This document shows, piece by piece, positions 18,515 to 28,251 of a stretch of 47,896 nucleotides of DNA. How positions within the stretch are numbered: the first letter of the stretch is position 1; the number at the start of each line of letters is the position of its first letter. The notes under the pieces were generated by a model. That model saw only the letters and a list, made by a program, of their open reading frames with translations. It did no database searches and had not been told where the DNA came from. The DNA comes from Glycocaulis sp. (GTDB lineage: Bacteria; Pseudomonadota; Alphaproteobacteria; Caulobacterales; Maricaulaceae). The stretch is from positions 1-47,896 of the forward strand of contig JAIUMI010000019.1 of the NCBI GenBank assembly GCA_022565665.1. Reading direction: 5' to 3'. Both the position numbers and the translations under genes were made by a program.

Positions 18515-19498
18515 TTATCGGCCCGCCCCCGCGACCTCAGCCGCGTCAAAGCCCCAGTCCCGGTTGCAGTACTGGCAGGTCATCACGATCTGGCCGTCCT
18601 GCATCATCTCGGCATGGTCCTCGGGCGGGAAGCCAGCCAGAATGCGCACCAGACGCTCCCGGTCACAGGTGCAGCGCCGCTCCACAGGGCGCGAGCCGTG
18701 CAGGCGCACGCCCTCCTCGTGGAAGAGCCGGTAGAGAAGACGGCCCGCAGAGACGTTCGGATCCAGCAGCTCTGAATCTTCCACCGTATCGAACAGGACG
18801 CGCGCATCCTCAAAAGCGTGGGGATCATCGCCGCGGTGCTCATCGCCCGCAATGCGCTGCAGGATCGCGCCGCCCGCGCGCCAGCGCGTCTGGCCACCGG
18901 CCAGCATTTTCTGACCCACCGCCAGACGGATGCGGGTCGGCACCTGTTCGGACTGGGCAAAATAGTGCTCGGCGCAGGAGGCAAGGCTCGGCCCGTCCAG
19001 CGCGACGACGCCCTGATAGCTGTCCATGTCCGAGCCCTGATCGAGCGTCATGGCAAACGAGCCCTCGCCCAGCAGGCGCTCAGCGCCCGGGCGCGGGCCA
19101 AACCCGGCCTCAAGGGCGGCAACTTTCTCCGCGTCATAGCGCGCATAGCCGCGCACGCCCTCGCCGGGCACGTAATCGGCCACGACAAAGGACACCGCGC
19201 CCTGACCGTCCACACCGCCGGGCGCGGCGTTGGCGCCGCTGGCCTGTACGACCAGCCGGCCCTTGAATTTCAGCGTGTCACCGATCAGAAGGGCCAGCAG
19301 GACGGCCTCACCGGTCAGCGCAGAGACGCTTACCGGGGCGTTGTGTGCGCCGATAATCTGATCTGCCACCGCGCCAAGGCGGGCAATACGGCCCGAAACG
19401 GGCCGCGCCTCGATCTGGAAGGCGGCCACAGCATCGTCATCCCGGCCGAGCGTGTCCGGAGCCTGATCCGGAATCTGGCCGGTCGTGAACTCGTTCAT
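18515..19498 (-). CDS. hslO: Redox-regulated chaperone Hsp33
   Basis: Hsp33 is a cytoplasmic holdase switched on by oxidation and heat. The 327-residue protein has the N-terminal substrate-binding core and the C-terminal redox switch with the four zinc-binding cysteines: CTC (276, 278) and CQYC (308, 311). Other family motifs are DTLKFKGRLVVQ, GQGAVSFVVADYV and LLYRLFHEEGVRLH. It starts 19 bp after the argD stop codon with an AAAGG ribosome site and is probably co-transcribed with argD. In many alphaproteobacteria argF lies between argD and hslO; here it is absent. Confidence 0.96.
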   Translation of the reverse strand: MNEFTTGQIPDQAPDTLGRDDDAVAAFQIEARPVSGRIARLGAVADQIIGAHNAPVSVSALTGEAVLLALLIGDTLKFKGRLVVQASGANAAPGGVDGQGAVSFVVADYVPGEGVRGYARYDAEKVAALEAGFGPRPGAERLLGEGSFAMTLDQGSDMDSYQGVVALDGPSLASCAEHYFAQSEQVPTRIRLAVGQKMLAGGQTRWRAGGAILQRIAGDEHRGDDPHAFEDARVLFDTVEDSELLDPNVSAGRLLYRLFHEEGVRLHGSRPVERRCTCDRERLVRILAGFPPEDHAEMMQDGQIVMTCQYCNRDWGFDAAEVAGAGR

Positions 19499-19516
19499 AA
19501 CGAACCTTTTTGGTCT

Positions 19517-20701
19517 CTAACCCTCTTTCAGCGCGCTCAATGCCGCGTCCAGCGCATTGACGGCTTCACGGGCATGGGTTTCCTCGATGATCAGCGGCGG
19601 GGCCATACGGGCCACATTGTCGCCAGCCGCTCCGATCAGCAGATGGTGATTGCGGGCCTCTTTCGCCAGCGACTTGTTCACATAGCCGTCTTGCAGTTTC
19701 AGGCCTACCAGAAGCCCCTTGCCGCGCACCTCGGCCACCTTGTCCTTGTGGGTGTCAGCGAGGCCATGCAGCTGCTGGGTGAGGAAGTTGGACACCTCCA
19801 CGACATGCTCCAGAAAGCCCGGCGCGGTCAGCTCGTCAAAGACGACATTGCCCACCGCCATGGCCAGTGGATTGCCGCCAAAGGTGGAGCCGTGCGTGCC
19901 GACAACCATGTGAGCGCCCGCCTCGTCGGTGGTCAGGCAGGCTCCCATCGGGAAGCCGCCACCCACGCCCTTGGCGACCGCCATGATGTCGGGCTGTGCA
20001 CTGCCCGCCCATTCATGGGCCCACAGCTTGCCGGTGCGGCCGGCGCCTGACTGCACCTCGTCATAGATCAGCAGGAGACCGTGTTCGTCGCACAGCTCGC
20101 GCAGGCCGCGCAGGCAGGTATCGGGAATGGCGCGCACCCCACCCTCACCCTGTACCGGCTCCACGATGATGGCCGCGGTTTCTTCGGTGATCGCGGCTTT
20201 GAGCGCGTCATGATCGCCAAAAGCCACCTGGTCAAAGCCTTCCATGCGCGGGCCGAAGCCTTCCAGATAGGCCGGATTGCCGCCCGCATTGATCGCGCCG
20301 AAGGTGCGGCCGTGGAACGCGCCGGTGAAGGTGATGATGCGGTAACGGTCAGGACGGCCTTTGGCGTAGTGGTAATGGCGTGCGGTCTTGATCGCGCACT
20401 CCACGGCCTCGGTACCGGAATTGGTGAAGAAGACCCGGTCAGCAAAGCTGTCCTTGCAATACTTCGCCGCCAGTTCCAGCTGGCCCGGCACGGTGAACAT
20501 GTTGGATGTGTGCCAGAGCTTGTCCGCCTGCGCTTTGAGTGCCGCGACCGCCTTTGGATGGGCGTGGCCGAGCGCATTCACCGCAATGCCGGAGATGAAG
20601 TCGAGATACTTCTCGCCTCCACGCTCGATCAGATAGGCGCCTTCCCCGCGCTCGAAAATCTGCGCAGGCGGGGCATAGGTATCAAACAGCGGTGTCGGCA
20701 T
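19517..20701 (-). CDS. argD: Acetylornithine aminotransferase
   Basis: A 394-residue class III PLP-dependent aminotransferase. It converts N-acetylglutamate semialdehyde to N-acetylornithine in arginine synthesis and may double as succinyldiaminopimelate aminotransferase in lysine synthesis. Visible motifs are FFTNSGTEAVECAIKTAR, the PLP phosphate-binding GAFHGRT, IYDEVQSGAGRTG with the cofactor Asp, and the Schiff-base lysine Lys244 in AVAKGVGGGFPMGA. THGSTFGGNPLA follows. Length and motifs are normal. It sits between an ABC-2 permease and hslO on the same strand. Confidence 0.95.
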   Translation of the reverse strand: MPTPLFDTYAPPAQIFERGEGAYLIERGGEKYLDFISGIAVNALGHAHPKAVAALKAQADKLWHTSNMFTVPGQLELAAKYCKDSFADRVFFTNSGTEAVECAIKTARHYHYAKGRPDRYRIITFTGAFHGRTFGAINAGGNPAYLEGFGPRMEGFDQVAFGDHDALKAAITEETAAIIVEPVQGEGGVRAIPDTCLRGLRELCDEHGLLLIYDEVQSGAGRTGKLWAHEWAGSAQPDIMAVAKGVGGGFPMGACLTTDEAGAHMVVGTHGSTFGGNPLAMAVGNVVFDELTAPGFLEHVVEVSNFLTQQLHGLADTHKDKVAEVRGKGLLVGLKLQDGYVNKSLAKEARNHHLLIGAAGDNVARMAPPLIIEETHAREAVNALDAALSALKEG

Positions 20702-20735
20702 GTGCGGACGGACTCCAGCAAAGACAGGGACGGGA

Positions 20736-21581
20736 TCAGGTTTTCAGGCGCCAGCCGGAGTGCAGCACCAAGTAGGTGGCAGTCAGCAGCGCGGCATTGA
20801 TGACCAGCACCATCGCCACGCCGATGGCGATATTGCCGTCGGCATAGCCGATAAAGCCATAGCGGAACCCGTCAATGAGATAGAAGAACGGGTTGATATG
20901 ACTGATGGTCTGGAAGGGCTCGGGCAGGATGGAGATGGAATAGAACGTGCCCGACAGGAAGGTCAGCGGCATGATGATGAAATTGGTGATCACGGCCAGA
21001 TGGTCGAATTTCTCCGCCCAGACGCCTGCAATCACACCCACCATGCCCAGCATGGCCGCAGCCCCCACCCCGAAGAAGAGGATCGCCCAGACATGGGTGA
21101 CCGGCAGGGATACAAACGGCACGATCACCACCGCAGACGTCAGCGCCACGATCACGCCGCGTGTCACCGCCCCGCCTATAAAGGCCGCAGCCAGCTCGGC
21201 CGGTGACAGGGGCGGCATGAGGAAATCAACCGTATTGCCCTGCACCTTCGCCACGATCAGCGAGGAGGACGAGTTGGCAAAGGCATTGTTCAACAGCCCC
21301 ATCATGATGAGGCCGGGAGCCAGGAACATCACGAAGGGCACGCCGCCGGGCGCCTCGCGCGTCGCTCCGATGGCGAGAGCGAACACCATCATGAAGAGCA
21401 GCGTGGTGGCGACCGGAGCGAGCACGGTCTGGAAGCTCACTTTCAGAAAGCGGCGGACTTCCTTCTTGTAGAGCGTCCACAGGCCCAGCCAGTTGACCGC
21501 ACCGATATCCCGCGGGGCAGGCGGCGCGGAACCTGCCTGCACGGGCGGCTGACTCTCGCTGGCACCGGCAATATCCGGCAT
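20736..21581 (-). CDS. ABC-2 type transporter permease
   Basis: The 281-residue protein has a proline-rich cytoplasmic N-terminus (about 30 residues) and then six predicted membrane spans. It carries the ABC-2 family pattern seen in YadH/NodJ-type permeases: LYKKEVRRFLKV, LLFMMVFALAIG, FLAPGLIMMGLLNNAFANSSSSLIVAKVQGN and the PLTFLSGTFYSISILPEPFQ signature. It would export a lipid- or polysaccharide-like substrate together with an ATPase, but no ATPase gene is next to it. An AGGAAGG ribosome site supports ATG 21581. It ends 34 bp before argD. Confidence 0.9.
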   Translation of the reverse strand: MPDIAGASESQPPVQAGSAPPAPRDIGAVNWLGLWTLYKKEVRRFLKVSFQTVLAPVATTLLFMMVFALAIGATREAPGGVPFVMFLAPGLIMMGLLNNAFANSSSSLIVAKVQGNTVDFLMPPLSPAELAAAFIGGAVTRGVIVALTSAVVIVPFVSLPVTHVWAILFFGVGAAAMLGMVGVIAGVWAEKFDHLAVITNFIIMPLTFLSGTFYSISILPEPFQTISHINPFFYLIDGFRYGFIGYADGNIAIGVAMVLVINAALLTATYLVLHSGWRLKT

Positions 21582-21812
21582 CGGCCTTCCTTCCTGAACT
21601 GAAGTGTCATGCCCCCTCTAGCACGGGCCGGGCCCGCGATGCGAGTGCACGGCAGCGAAGTTTTCCACGTCCGAATCAGTGGCGCATCTTGTGCTTCGAG
21701 GATCGCCCGATACTGTATCTCGTGTCCGACCCCAATATCTAGGCGCTCTCAAGGGGGCAGCACCAAGAGCTGGGGTCATTTCTGGAGCGTAGCAGGCGAG
21801 GAGCGCACCGCC

Positions 21813-22373
21813 ATGGCGTGGACTGATGAACGCGTGGAAACCCTGAAAAAGCTGTGGGCAGATGGCCTCAGCGCCAGTCAGATTGCCAAGCAGCTTGGCG
21901 GTGTCACCCGCAATGCGGTGATCGGCAAGGTCCACAGGCTGGGCCTGTCGGGACGGGCGGCACCGTCGCGTCCCACCAGACGCGCCAGCCCGCCCAAGCT
22001 GGCCCCGCGTCCGCGGCAGGCCGCCAGCACACCGGCGGCGGCCCGTGCCAAGCCGGCAGCGGGCAATGGCGCTGCGGCGCCGGCCCTGCGCCCTGTGGCA
22101 CCTGCCCCGGCCCCGGTCGAGCCGCATGTCCTGCCATCCGGCGAGTATGCGACCGTGCTCACCCTGCGCGAGGGCATGTGCAAATGGCCGGTGGGCGACC
22201 CGGCCGATACCAGCTTCCGCTTCTGTGGCCACAAGACCGCGCCGGGCGCCGCCTATTGCGAAGCCCACGCCCAGATGGCCTACCAGCCGCAGGCCAGGCG
22301 CAAGCGCAAGCCCACCGATGATGCCCGCGCCGTGCTGGACAGCCTGGCCTCGGCCCGCAGGGCCAATTTCTAG
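21813..22373 (+). CDS. gcrA: Cell-cycle regulator GcrA
   Basis: GcrA is an alphaproteobacterial transcription factor that binds the housekeeping sigma factor and activates promoters with methylated GANTC sites, coupling CcrM methylation to the cell cycle. The 186-residue protein has the N-terminal DNA-binding helix-turn-helix MAWTDERVETLKKLWADGLS followed by VTRNAVIGKVHRLGLSGR. A long Ala/Pro linker (about 50-110) follows, then a sigma-binding C-terminal domain with GMCKWPVGDP, FRFCGHK and YCEAHAQMAYQP. ATG 21813 is the family's usual start, preceded by GCGAGGAG; longer upstream frames are not expected. A GAATC (GANTC) site occurs at 21673-21677 in its leader. Confidence 0.96.
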   Translation: MAWTDERVETLKKLWADGLSASQIAKQLGGVTRNAVIGKVHRLGLSGRAAPSRPTRRASPPKLAPRPRQAASTPAAARAKPAAGNGAAAPALRPVAPAPAPVEPHVLPSGEYATVLTLREGMCKWPVGDPADTSFRFCGHKTAPGAAYCEAHAQMAYQPQARRKRKPTDDARAVLDSLASARRANF

Positions 22374-22396
22374 GGATGTTGACACCCTGAAGCATG

Positions 22397-22427
22397 AAAA
22401 AGCCCCGGCTGATGGCCGGGGTTTTTT
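22397..22427. terminator. Shared bidirectional terminator of gcrA and phoB
   Basis: An A-run, a GC-rich stem CCCCGGC-TGAT-GCCGGGG and a T-run form a classical intrinsic terminator that works on both strands. It lies between the convergent gcrA (ends 22373) and phoB (stop at 22428). Confidence 0.93.
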
Positions 22428-23114
22428 CTATTCTGCGTTCAGGGCGTAGCCGGCAGAGCGCACGGTGCGGATCGGGTCAGCGGTGCCAGGCACGTTCAGT
22501 GCCTTTCTCAGCCGGCCCACGTGCACATCGACAGTGCGCGCCTCCACATAAACGTCCGAGCCCCAGACCGCATCAAGCAATTGCTCGCGCGAAAACACGC
22601 GGCCGGGATGCTGCATGAAATAGTCCAGCAGGCGGAACTCGGTCGGGCCCAGATGGACGTCCTTGCCATTGCGCTGGACCCGGTGAGCCACCCGGTCCAT
22701 GGAAATGTCGCCGACCAATACCGTGTCATCAGCCAGACCCGGCCGGATGCGGCGCAGGACGGCGCGCACGCGCGCAAACAGCTCCTTCATCAGGAAGGGT
22801 TTGATGATGTAGTCATCCGCGCCGGTATCGAGCCCGCGTATCCGGTCGGCTTCTTCGCCGCGCGCAGTCAGCATGATGATCGGGATATTGCGGGTATCCT
22901 GCACGCTTCTCAGACGCCGGCAGACCTCGATGCCGGACACTTTGGGCAGCATCCAGTCGAGAAGGATCACATCGGGCTGGCGCTCCTCGACGAGGATCAT
23001 GGCCTCCTCGCCGTCAGCAGCCACCGTGACGCGGAAGCCTTCCTTTTTCAGATTGTACTGAAGAAGCTCGGCCAGAGCGTCCTCATCTTCTACCACCAGA
23101 ACATGCGGTTGCAT
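22428..23114 (-). CDS. phoB: Phosphate regulon response regulator PhoB
   Basis: A 228-residue OmpR/PhoB-type regulator. The receiver domain has phospho-acceptor Asp53 (VILLDWMLPK), Thr83 and Lys105 (IIKPF). The C-terminal winged-helix DNA-binding domain has LGPTEFRLLDYFMQHPGRVFSREQLLDAVWG and VDVHVGRLRKAL. Phosphorylated by PhoR when phosphate is scarce, it binds Pho boxes such as the one before pstC (28223-28251). It is the last gene of the phoR-pst-phoU-phoB series. Confidence 0.97.
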   Translation of the reverse strand: MQPHVLVVEDEDALAELLQYNLKKEGFRVTVAADGEEAMILVEERQPDVILLDWMLPKVSGIEVCRRLRSVQDTRNIPIIMLTARGEEADRIRGLDTGADDYIIKPFLMKELFARVRAVLRRIRPGLADDTVLVGDISMDRVAHRVQRNGKDVHLGPTEFRLLDYFMQHPGRVFSREQLLDAVWGSDVYVEARTVDVHVGRLRKALNVPGTADPIRTVRSAGYALNAE

Positions 23115-23132
23115 GGCGCATCGACCCCGTCA

Positions 23133-23840
23133 TCAAGGCGTGCCGGATGAACCGCCCTTCGGCCTGTCGGCCAGAAGTTCGGTACCCGTCACGGCATAGT
23201 GGACCACTTCGGCAATGTTGGTGGCGTGATCGCCAACCCGTTCCAGATTCTTCGCAATGAAGAGCAGGTGCGCGCCCGGCCCCACGATGTGGGGATCTTC
23301 GGCCATGCAGACCAGCAGTTCGCGGAATAGCGTGTTGTAGTGCTCGTCCACATCGTCATCGCGCTGCCATACGCCCAGCGCGCCGCCAATCTCGCCGCTG
23401 GCATAGGCATCAAGCACCTCGTGGAGGTGACCCTGTACCAGCCGCCCCATGCGCTCGATCGACTTGGACAGCGCCAGCGGCTCGGCTTCGTTCAGCTCGC
23501 GGGTACGGCGCGCGATATTCTTGGCCAGATCCCCGATGCGTTCCAGATCGGCGGCGATCTTCAACGCCGCAATGCATACACGCAAATCAGACGCCAGCGG
23601 CTGGCGCAGGGCCAGAAGGCGGATGATCTGGCGCTCGATATCACGCTGGAGCGTATCAAGGCGCTTGTCGCGCTGGATGACGTCCAGCGCCAGATCGCTG
23701 TCGCGCGCGGCGATGGCATCCAGCGCATCGGAGACGAGGCTTTCGGCCAGCCCGCCCATGGTGGCAACGCTGGCAGTGAGCTGTTCCAGCTCCTCGGAGA
23801 AGGCACGAACGATATGATGACCCTGAACCGGAGTGGTCAT
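23133..23840 (-). CDS. phoU: Phosphate signalling protein PhoU
   Basis: A 235-residue all-helical protein with two PhoU repeats. The first has SVATMGGLAESLVSDALDAIAARD and RDIERQIIRLLALRQPLASDLR; the second has KNIARRTRELNEAEP and FIAKNLERVGDHATNIAEVVHY. It links PstCAB transport state to PhoR, keeping the Pho regulon off when phosphate is plentiful. It is placed between pstB and phoB in the usual order, with an AAAGG ribosome site before ATG 23840. Confidence 0.97.
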   Translation of the reverse strand: MTTPVQGHHIVRAFSEELEQLTASVATMGGLAESLVSDALDAIAARDSDLALDVIQRDKRLDTLQRDIERQIIRLLALRQPLASDLRVCIAALKIAADLERIGDLAKNIARRTRELNEAEPLALSKSIERMGRLVQGHLHEVLDAYASGEIGGALGVWQRDDDVDEHYNTLFRELLVCMAEDPHIVGPGAHLLFIAKNLERVGDHATNIAEVVHYAVTGTELLADRPKGGSSGTP

Positions 23841-23892
23841 GGCAGTGGCCTTTCAGGGGCCGGAATGGCCCGTTGGGAATAGTGCGCGCGCA

Positions 23893-24708
23893 TCAGCCGA
23901 ACCGCCCCGTGATGTAGTCCTGGGTGCGCCGGTCGCGCGGATTGGTGAAAATCTCCTCGGTTGGCCCGAATTCCACCAGATGACCGAGGTGAAAGAAGGC
24001 CGTCATCTGCGACACACGCGCGGCCTGTGCCATGGAGTGGGTCACGATGATGAGGCAGTAATTCTCGCGCAGCTCGTCAATCAGTTCCTCGATGCGCGCG
24101 GTGGCGATGGGGTCGAGCGCGGAGCACGGCTCGTCCATCAGGATGACTTCAGGGTTCACCGCAATGGCGCGCGCGATGACAAGACGCTGCTGCTGGCCGC
24201 CGGAGAGCGAGTTGCCCGGCTGGTCCAGCCGGTCCGCCACCTCGTCCCAAAGCCCGGCCTTCTTAAGCGAGGTCTCCACAATGGAGTCCAGCTCATCCTT
24301 GGAGACCGCCAGGCCATGAATGCGCGGCCCGTAGGCCACGTTGTCAAAAATGCTTTTCGGAAACGGGTTGGGCTTCTGGAACACCATGCCGACCCGCGCG
24401 CGCAGCAGCACGGGATCGACGCTCCGGTCATTGATCTCTTCGCCGTCAATACGGATAGAGCCGGACACGCGCGCCGTATCGATCGTGTCATTCATCCGGT
24501 TGATGCAGCGCAGGAAGGTGGACTTGCCGCAGCCCGACGGCCCGATAAAGGCGGTGACCGCGCGGTCTCCGATTTCCACGCTGACATCGTGAAGCGCCTG
24601 CTTGTCGGCGTAAAACACATCCACGCCAGACGCGGCTACCTTGACCTTCCGATTGCCTTCAGCCGGGTGATAGACCGTGCCCGCCTTCACGTTAGCGTCC
24701 TCGGCCAT
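23893..24708 (-). CDS. pstB: Phosphate ABC transporter ATPase PstB
   Basis: A 271-residue ABC ATPase. Seen are Walker [10 protein letters not shown] (56-64), the signature [23 protein letters not shown] and Walker [13 protein letters not shown]. The [23 protein letters not shown] and [17 protein letters not shown]-type segments are characteristic of PstB. It powers phosphate import through PstC and PstA. The start is 1 bp past the pstA stop codon, so translation is probably coupled. Confidence 0.97.
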   Translation of the reverse strand: MAEDANVKAGTVYHPAEGNRKVKVAASGVDVFYADKQALHDVSVEIGDRAVTAFIGPSGCGKSTFLRCINRMNDTIDTARVSGSIRIDGEEINDRSVDPVLLRARVGMVFQKPNPFPKSIFDNVAYGPRIHGLAVSKDELDSIVETSLKKAGLWDEVADRLDQPGNSLSGGQQQRLVIARAIAVNPEVILMDEPCSALDPIATARIEELIDELRENYCLIIVTHSMAQAARVSQMTAFFHLGHLVEFGPTEEIFTNPRDRRTQDYITGRFG

Positions 24709-24709
24709 G

Positions 24710-26446
24710 TTACCATCTCCGCTCGAAACGCCGGCGCAGATAGATCGCCACGGCGTTGAAAAGGATCATCAGCGTCAGCAGCACCAGAATGGCGGCGGCT
24801 GTACGCATCTCGAAGGCGCGTTCGGACGCACCGGACCACAGGAAAACCTGTACCGGCATTACCGTGGAGGGCTGGGTAAGGCCCGCCAGGCCCAGCGATG
24901 GCGCGTCGGCAACGAACGCCACCATGCCGATCATCAATAGCGGCGCGGTCTCGCCCAGCGCCTGCGCCAGTCCGATGATGGAACCGGTCAGAATGCCCGG
25001 CATCGCCAGCGGTAGCACATGCTGGAACACGGCCTGTGTCTTCGACGCGCCGACACCCAGAGCCGCCTCCCGGATCGAGGGCGGCACAGCGCGCAGTGCT
25101 GCTCTTGAAGAGATGATGACGGTCGGCAGCGTCATCAAGGCCAGCACCATGCCGCCCACCAGCGGCGCGGAGCGCGGCAGGCCGAACGCATTGATGAAGA
25201 CGGCAAGGCCCAACAGGCCGAACACGATGGACGGCACGGCCGCCAGATTGTTGATATTGACCTCGATAAAGCCGGTCAGGCGCGTCTTGGGCGCGAACTC
25301 CTCCAGATAGATCGCCGTGCCCACACCGATCGGCACCGCCAGCAGCATGGTCACCAGCATGGTCAGAATGGACCCGATAAACGCCCCCATCACGCCGGCC
25401 AGCTCGGGCTCGCGGCTGTCTGCATTGAGGAAGAGGCGCGTATTGAAACGCTGGTCGATCAGGCCGCGCTCTTCCAGCGTGCGCGCATAGATCGCCTGCA
25501 GATCGCCCACACGGCGGGCAGCAGGCGGGGTCTCGATCACCCACTCGGTCCAGTCAGAGCTGGCTGCATCGCTTTCCAGCGGCAGGAGGACGCTGCCCTG
25601 CGCCGTGCGACCATCGGGGCTGACCGCGCTAACCGATATCACCCCGCCATTCACCCCGATCAGCAGGCTCGCCGTGCGTGCGCCCAGCAGAATGGAGGTT
25701 TCCGGATCGATGATCGTTTCAAAGCGTTCGGCATCGGCGAACGCACGGCGCTCGGCCGCAAGTGCTGCCTCGCGCGCATCGCGGCTCTCTGCCATCCCGG
25801 CCTGCGCCTGCGCCCGCGCTGCCCGTGACAGCGCTTCCTGGCGCTCATCTTCAGCCTGCGCGCGGATACGCGACACGAAGCGGGCAAAGACGGGCATCTC
25901 GCCCGTCAGCCGCACCTCGTCCCCGTCAGCGTCCATGGTGATGGCGCCCTCGCCGGGCTGGCGGTCCTCGCGGACCGTGATGCCCTTCAGATACAGGTCG
26001 ATCTCGTGATTGACCGGCATGGAGACGGAAATCTCCTGTCCGATGAGCGACGGGTCGGCCACCACGCGGCGCATGACCGGGGCCGCGTTCAGCCCGCTAT
26101 AGAGGCTGAACAGGTCGCGCAGCTCTGTGCGGCTGGACGCGGCGGGCAGTTCGGCCTGCAGCGCGCGCTGGATCAGCTGGTTATAGCTGCCCCGGCGCAG
26201 GGAGGCTTCGCTCATGTCCCCACGCGGGTCGGCCACCTCGCGCTCGATGGTGATGGGCAGGGTCAACGTATAGGTGGTGAACGCCCCGGTGGATTGCGCA
26301 ATGATCGAGCCGATCAGCACCGCCAGAAAGGCGATGGCCAGCACGATCGCGCCCACACCGAACATGCGGAAGCGGCCCTCGGCGCGGTGACGCCGGGCAA
26401 GACGCTGGCGGACGGCATCCGCTATCGGGCGGGGCGCGTCAGTCAT
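24710..26446 (-). CDS. pstA: Phosphate ABC transporter permease PstA, long form
   Basis: The 578-residue protein has the PstA permease domain in the C-terminal half (about 340-570, with [24 protein letters not shown] and [20 protein letters not shown] carrying the EAA loop). It is preceded by an N-terminal span and a roughly 300-residue periplasmic-type region rich in charged, coiled-coil-like sequence. This long form, with an added N-terminal domain, is typical of alphaproteobacteria; E. coli PstA is about half this length. Its ATG overlaps the pstC stop by 8 bp (ATGACTGA). Confidence 0.95.
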   Translation of the reverse strand: MTDAPRPIADAVRQRLARRHRAEGRFRMFGVGAIVLAIAFLAVLIGSIIAQSTGAFTTYTLTLPITIEREVADPRGDMSEASLRRGSYNQLIQRALQAELPAASSRTELRDLFSLYSGLNAAPVMRRVVADPSLIGQEISVSMPVNHEIDLYLKGITVREDRQPGEGAITMDADGDEVRLTGEMPVFARFVSRIRAQAEDERQEALSRAARAQAQAGMAESRDAREAALAAERRAFADAERFETIIDPETSILLGARTASLLIGVNGGVISVSAVSPDGRTAQGSVLLPLESDAASSDWTEWVIETPPAARRVGDLQAIYARTLEERGLIDQRFNTRLFLNADSREPELAGVMGAFIGSILTMLVTMLLAVPIGVGTAIYLEEFAPKTRLTGFIEVNINNLAAVPSIVFGLLGLAVFINAFGLPRSAPLVGGMVLALMTLPTVIISSRAALRAVPPSIREAALGVGASKTQAVFQHVLPLAMPGILTGSIIGLAQALGETAPLLMIGMVAFVADAPSLGLAGLTQPSTVMPVQVFLWSGASERAFEMRTAAAILVLLTLMILFNAVAIYLRRRFERRW

Positions 26447-28142
26447 ATTTTTCCCGGTAGCGTTGCACCACGCGCAGCGCGATGATGTTGAGGATCAAGG
26501 TGAGCACGAACAGCACCAGGCCCAGCGCGAAGGCGGAGAGCGTTTTCGGGCTGTTGAACTCCTGGTCGCCCGTCAGCAGCATGACGATCTGCACGGTGAT
26601 GGTGGTCACAGACTCCAGCGGGTTGGCCGTGAGATTGGCCGCCTGACCGGCAGCCATCACCACAATCATCGTCTCCCCGATCGCGCGCGAGATGGCCAGG
26701 AGCAGCGCGCCCACAATGCCCGGAAGCGCGGCGGGGAAGACGACATGGCGGATCGTCTCCGACTTGGTGGCGCCCATCGCATAGGCCCCGTCGCGCAACG
26801 ATTGCGGCACGGCGTTGATCACATCGTCAGAGAGCGAGGAAACGAAGGGGATGATCATCACGCCCATGACGAGGCCGGCGGCCAGGGCGCTTTGCGTCAC
26901 CGCGTCTTCATATCCAAGAAATAGCGCGAAATCGCGCAGAAGCGGGCCGACGGTCAGCAGCGCGAAGAAGCCGTAAACCACGGTGGGTACGCCCGCGAGA
27001 ATTTCCAGAACCGGCTTGGCCCAGGCGCGAAACCGGCTGTCGGCATATTCGGAAAGATAGATCGCCGCAAACAGGCCTACCGGCGCGGCGACCAGCATGG
27101 CGATCAGCATGATGAGGCCCGTGCCGGCAAACAGCGGTACGGCACCAAACGAGCCGGACTGGCCGATCTGACCCGGCCGGATCGCGGTCTGGGGGCTCCA
27201 CTGGGTGCCAAAGAGGAAGTCCTGCACCCGCCAGTCGATGGAGGCGAAGAAGCGCAGCGATTCGAACAGAAGCGAGAGCACGATGCCGAGCGTTGTCAGG
27301 ATCGCTATGGCGGAGGCGAGCATAAGCGCCGCGGAGACCATCCACTCCACGCGGTTGCGGGCGCGGAACTGCCGGGTGACACGCGAGCGGCCAAAGGCCA
27401 GACCACCGGCGGCCAGCGCCAGCGCGGCGAGCGAGACGCCCCAGGCCAGTGCCTGCTGGCGCGGCACGAATGCTTCGGCGGCCGCGCGCAATTCAGGGGT
27501 ATCTCGGCTGGCCAGCGTATCAGCAAAGGCGAGAGCCCGCGCATCGGCCACAAACAGCTCACGCTGTTCGGGGGGCAGGCGGCGATACTCGAAACCCGCA
27601 CGGGCACGTGCGTCCGCCACGTCCGCATCGGCTGCTTCGAGCACAATTCCGGCAATGGCCGCTTCCCGGCTTGTGATCACGAAGCGGGCATCATCCTGAT
27701 CAAAGAGGCGCTCTTCCTGACGGGCGCGCAGCGGCGCCAGCGCTTCGGAATGCGGCCCTTCGCTGGCAATTATTGCATCAGCTTCCGCGCGCAACATCCT
27801 TATCTCGGCTTCCAGCCGCTCGACGCTGGCGGTGGCGGCACGGTGATCCTCGTCGGTGGCCAGGATCGCCTCATAGCGCTGCTGAAGCGGCTCGCTGGCG
27901 CGCGAAAGTTCGCCCAGCGCCAGCGTGTTGACCACCATCGTTCCGGTCACTGCATAGAGCGCAAGAAGGGCAAAGGCCGGCAGGCCGGTCCACAACGCGA
28001 CAAAATATCCGTGATAGTTCGGCAGGGAGTGCAGACGCCCTTCCTCACGCGCGCCAATGGCAAGCGCGCGCGTGCGCCCGGCCAGAAAGCCGGTCGCTGT
28101 AAGCACCAGCAAAGCCAGTGCCGTAAAGAGGGACAATTGCAT
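26439..28142 (-). CDS. pstC: Phosphate ABC transporter permease PstC, long form
   Basis: The 567-residue protein has two N-terminal spans (SLFTALALLVLTATGFLAG and LPAFALLALYAVTGTMVV) and a coiled-coil-rich region (about 75-230). The PstC permease domain lies in the C-terminal half, with GTGLIMLIAMLVAAPVGLFAAIYLSEY and the EAA-type loop RDGAYAMGATKSETIRHVVFP. ATG 28142 was chosen because it has a GGGAGA ribosome site and starts directly at the first span; a longer frame begins at 28181. A Pho box lies about 80 bp upstream. pstS, the binding-protein gene usually first in this operon in enterobacteria, is absent here, as in Caulobacter. Confidence 0.95.
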   Translation of the reverse strand: MQLSLFTALALLVLTATGFLAGRTRALAIGAREEGRLHSLPNYHGYFVALWTGLPAFALLALYAVTGTMVVNTLALGELSRASEPLQQRYEAILATDEDHRAATASVERLEAEIRMLRAEADAIIASEGPHSEALAPLRARQEERLFDQDDARFVITSREAAIAGIVLEAADADVADARARAGFEYRRLPPEQRELFVADARALAFADTLASRDTPELRAAAEAFVPRQQALAWGVSLAALALAAGGLAFGRSRVTRQFRARNRVEWMVSAALMLASAIAILTTLGIVLSLLFESLRFFASIDWRVQDFLFGTQWSPQTAIRPGQIGQSGSFGAVPLFAGTGLIMLIAMLVAAPVGLFAAIYLSEYADSRFRAWAKPVLEILAGVPTVVYGFFALLTVGPLLRDFALFLGYEDAVTQSALAAGLVMGVMIIPFVSSLSDDVINAVPQSLRDGAYAMGATKSETIRHVVFPAALPGIVGALLLAISRAIGETMIVVMAAGQAANLTANPLESVTTITVQIVMLLTGDQEFNSPKTLSAFALGLVLFVLTLILNIIALRVVQRYREKYD

Positions 28143-28222
28143 TCTCCCAACCTCGTCAGGCGGAGGCGTTGCCGGAGCCACCGCGATAGCGCGGCAAACT
28201 GGCGTGGATCAGTCACTCAAAT

Positions 28223-28251
28223 ATGACGGTTGAATAACAGTTTTGTGACGC
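28223..28251 (-). promoter_or_regulatory. Pho box upstream of pstC
   Basis: On the minus strand three 7-bp elements recur every 11 bp: GCGTCAC-AAAA-CTGTTAT-TCAA-CCGTCAT. They match the CTGTCAT direct-repeat pattern with 4-bp AT-rich spacers of PhoB binding sites. The site sits between phoR and pstC, so pstC has its own phosphate-responsive promoter in addition to any read-through from phoR. Confidence 0.85.

Noticed and set aside
21661-21669. DnaA-box-like TTTTCCACG in the gcrA leader
   Set aside because: Two mismatches from the consensus and no cluster; expected by chance.
21609-21812. In-frame 5' extension of gcrA
   Set aside because: GcrA proteins begin MAWTDERVE-like; the upstream codons carry no conserved sequence.
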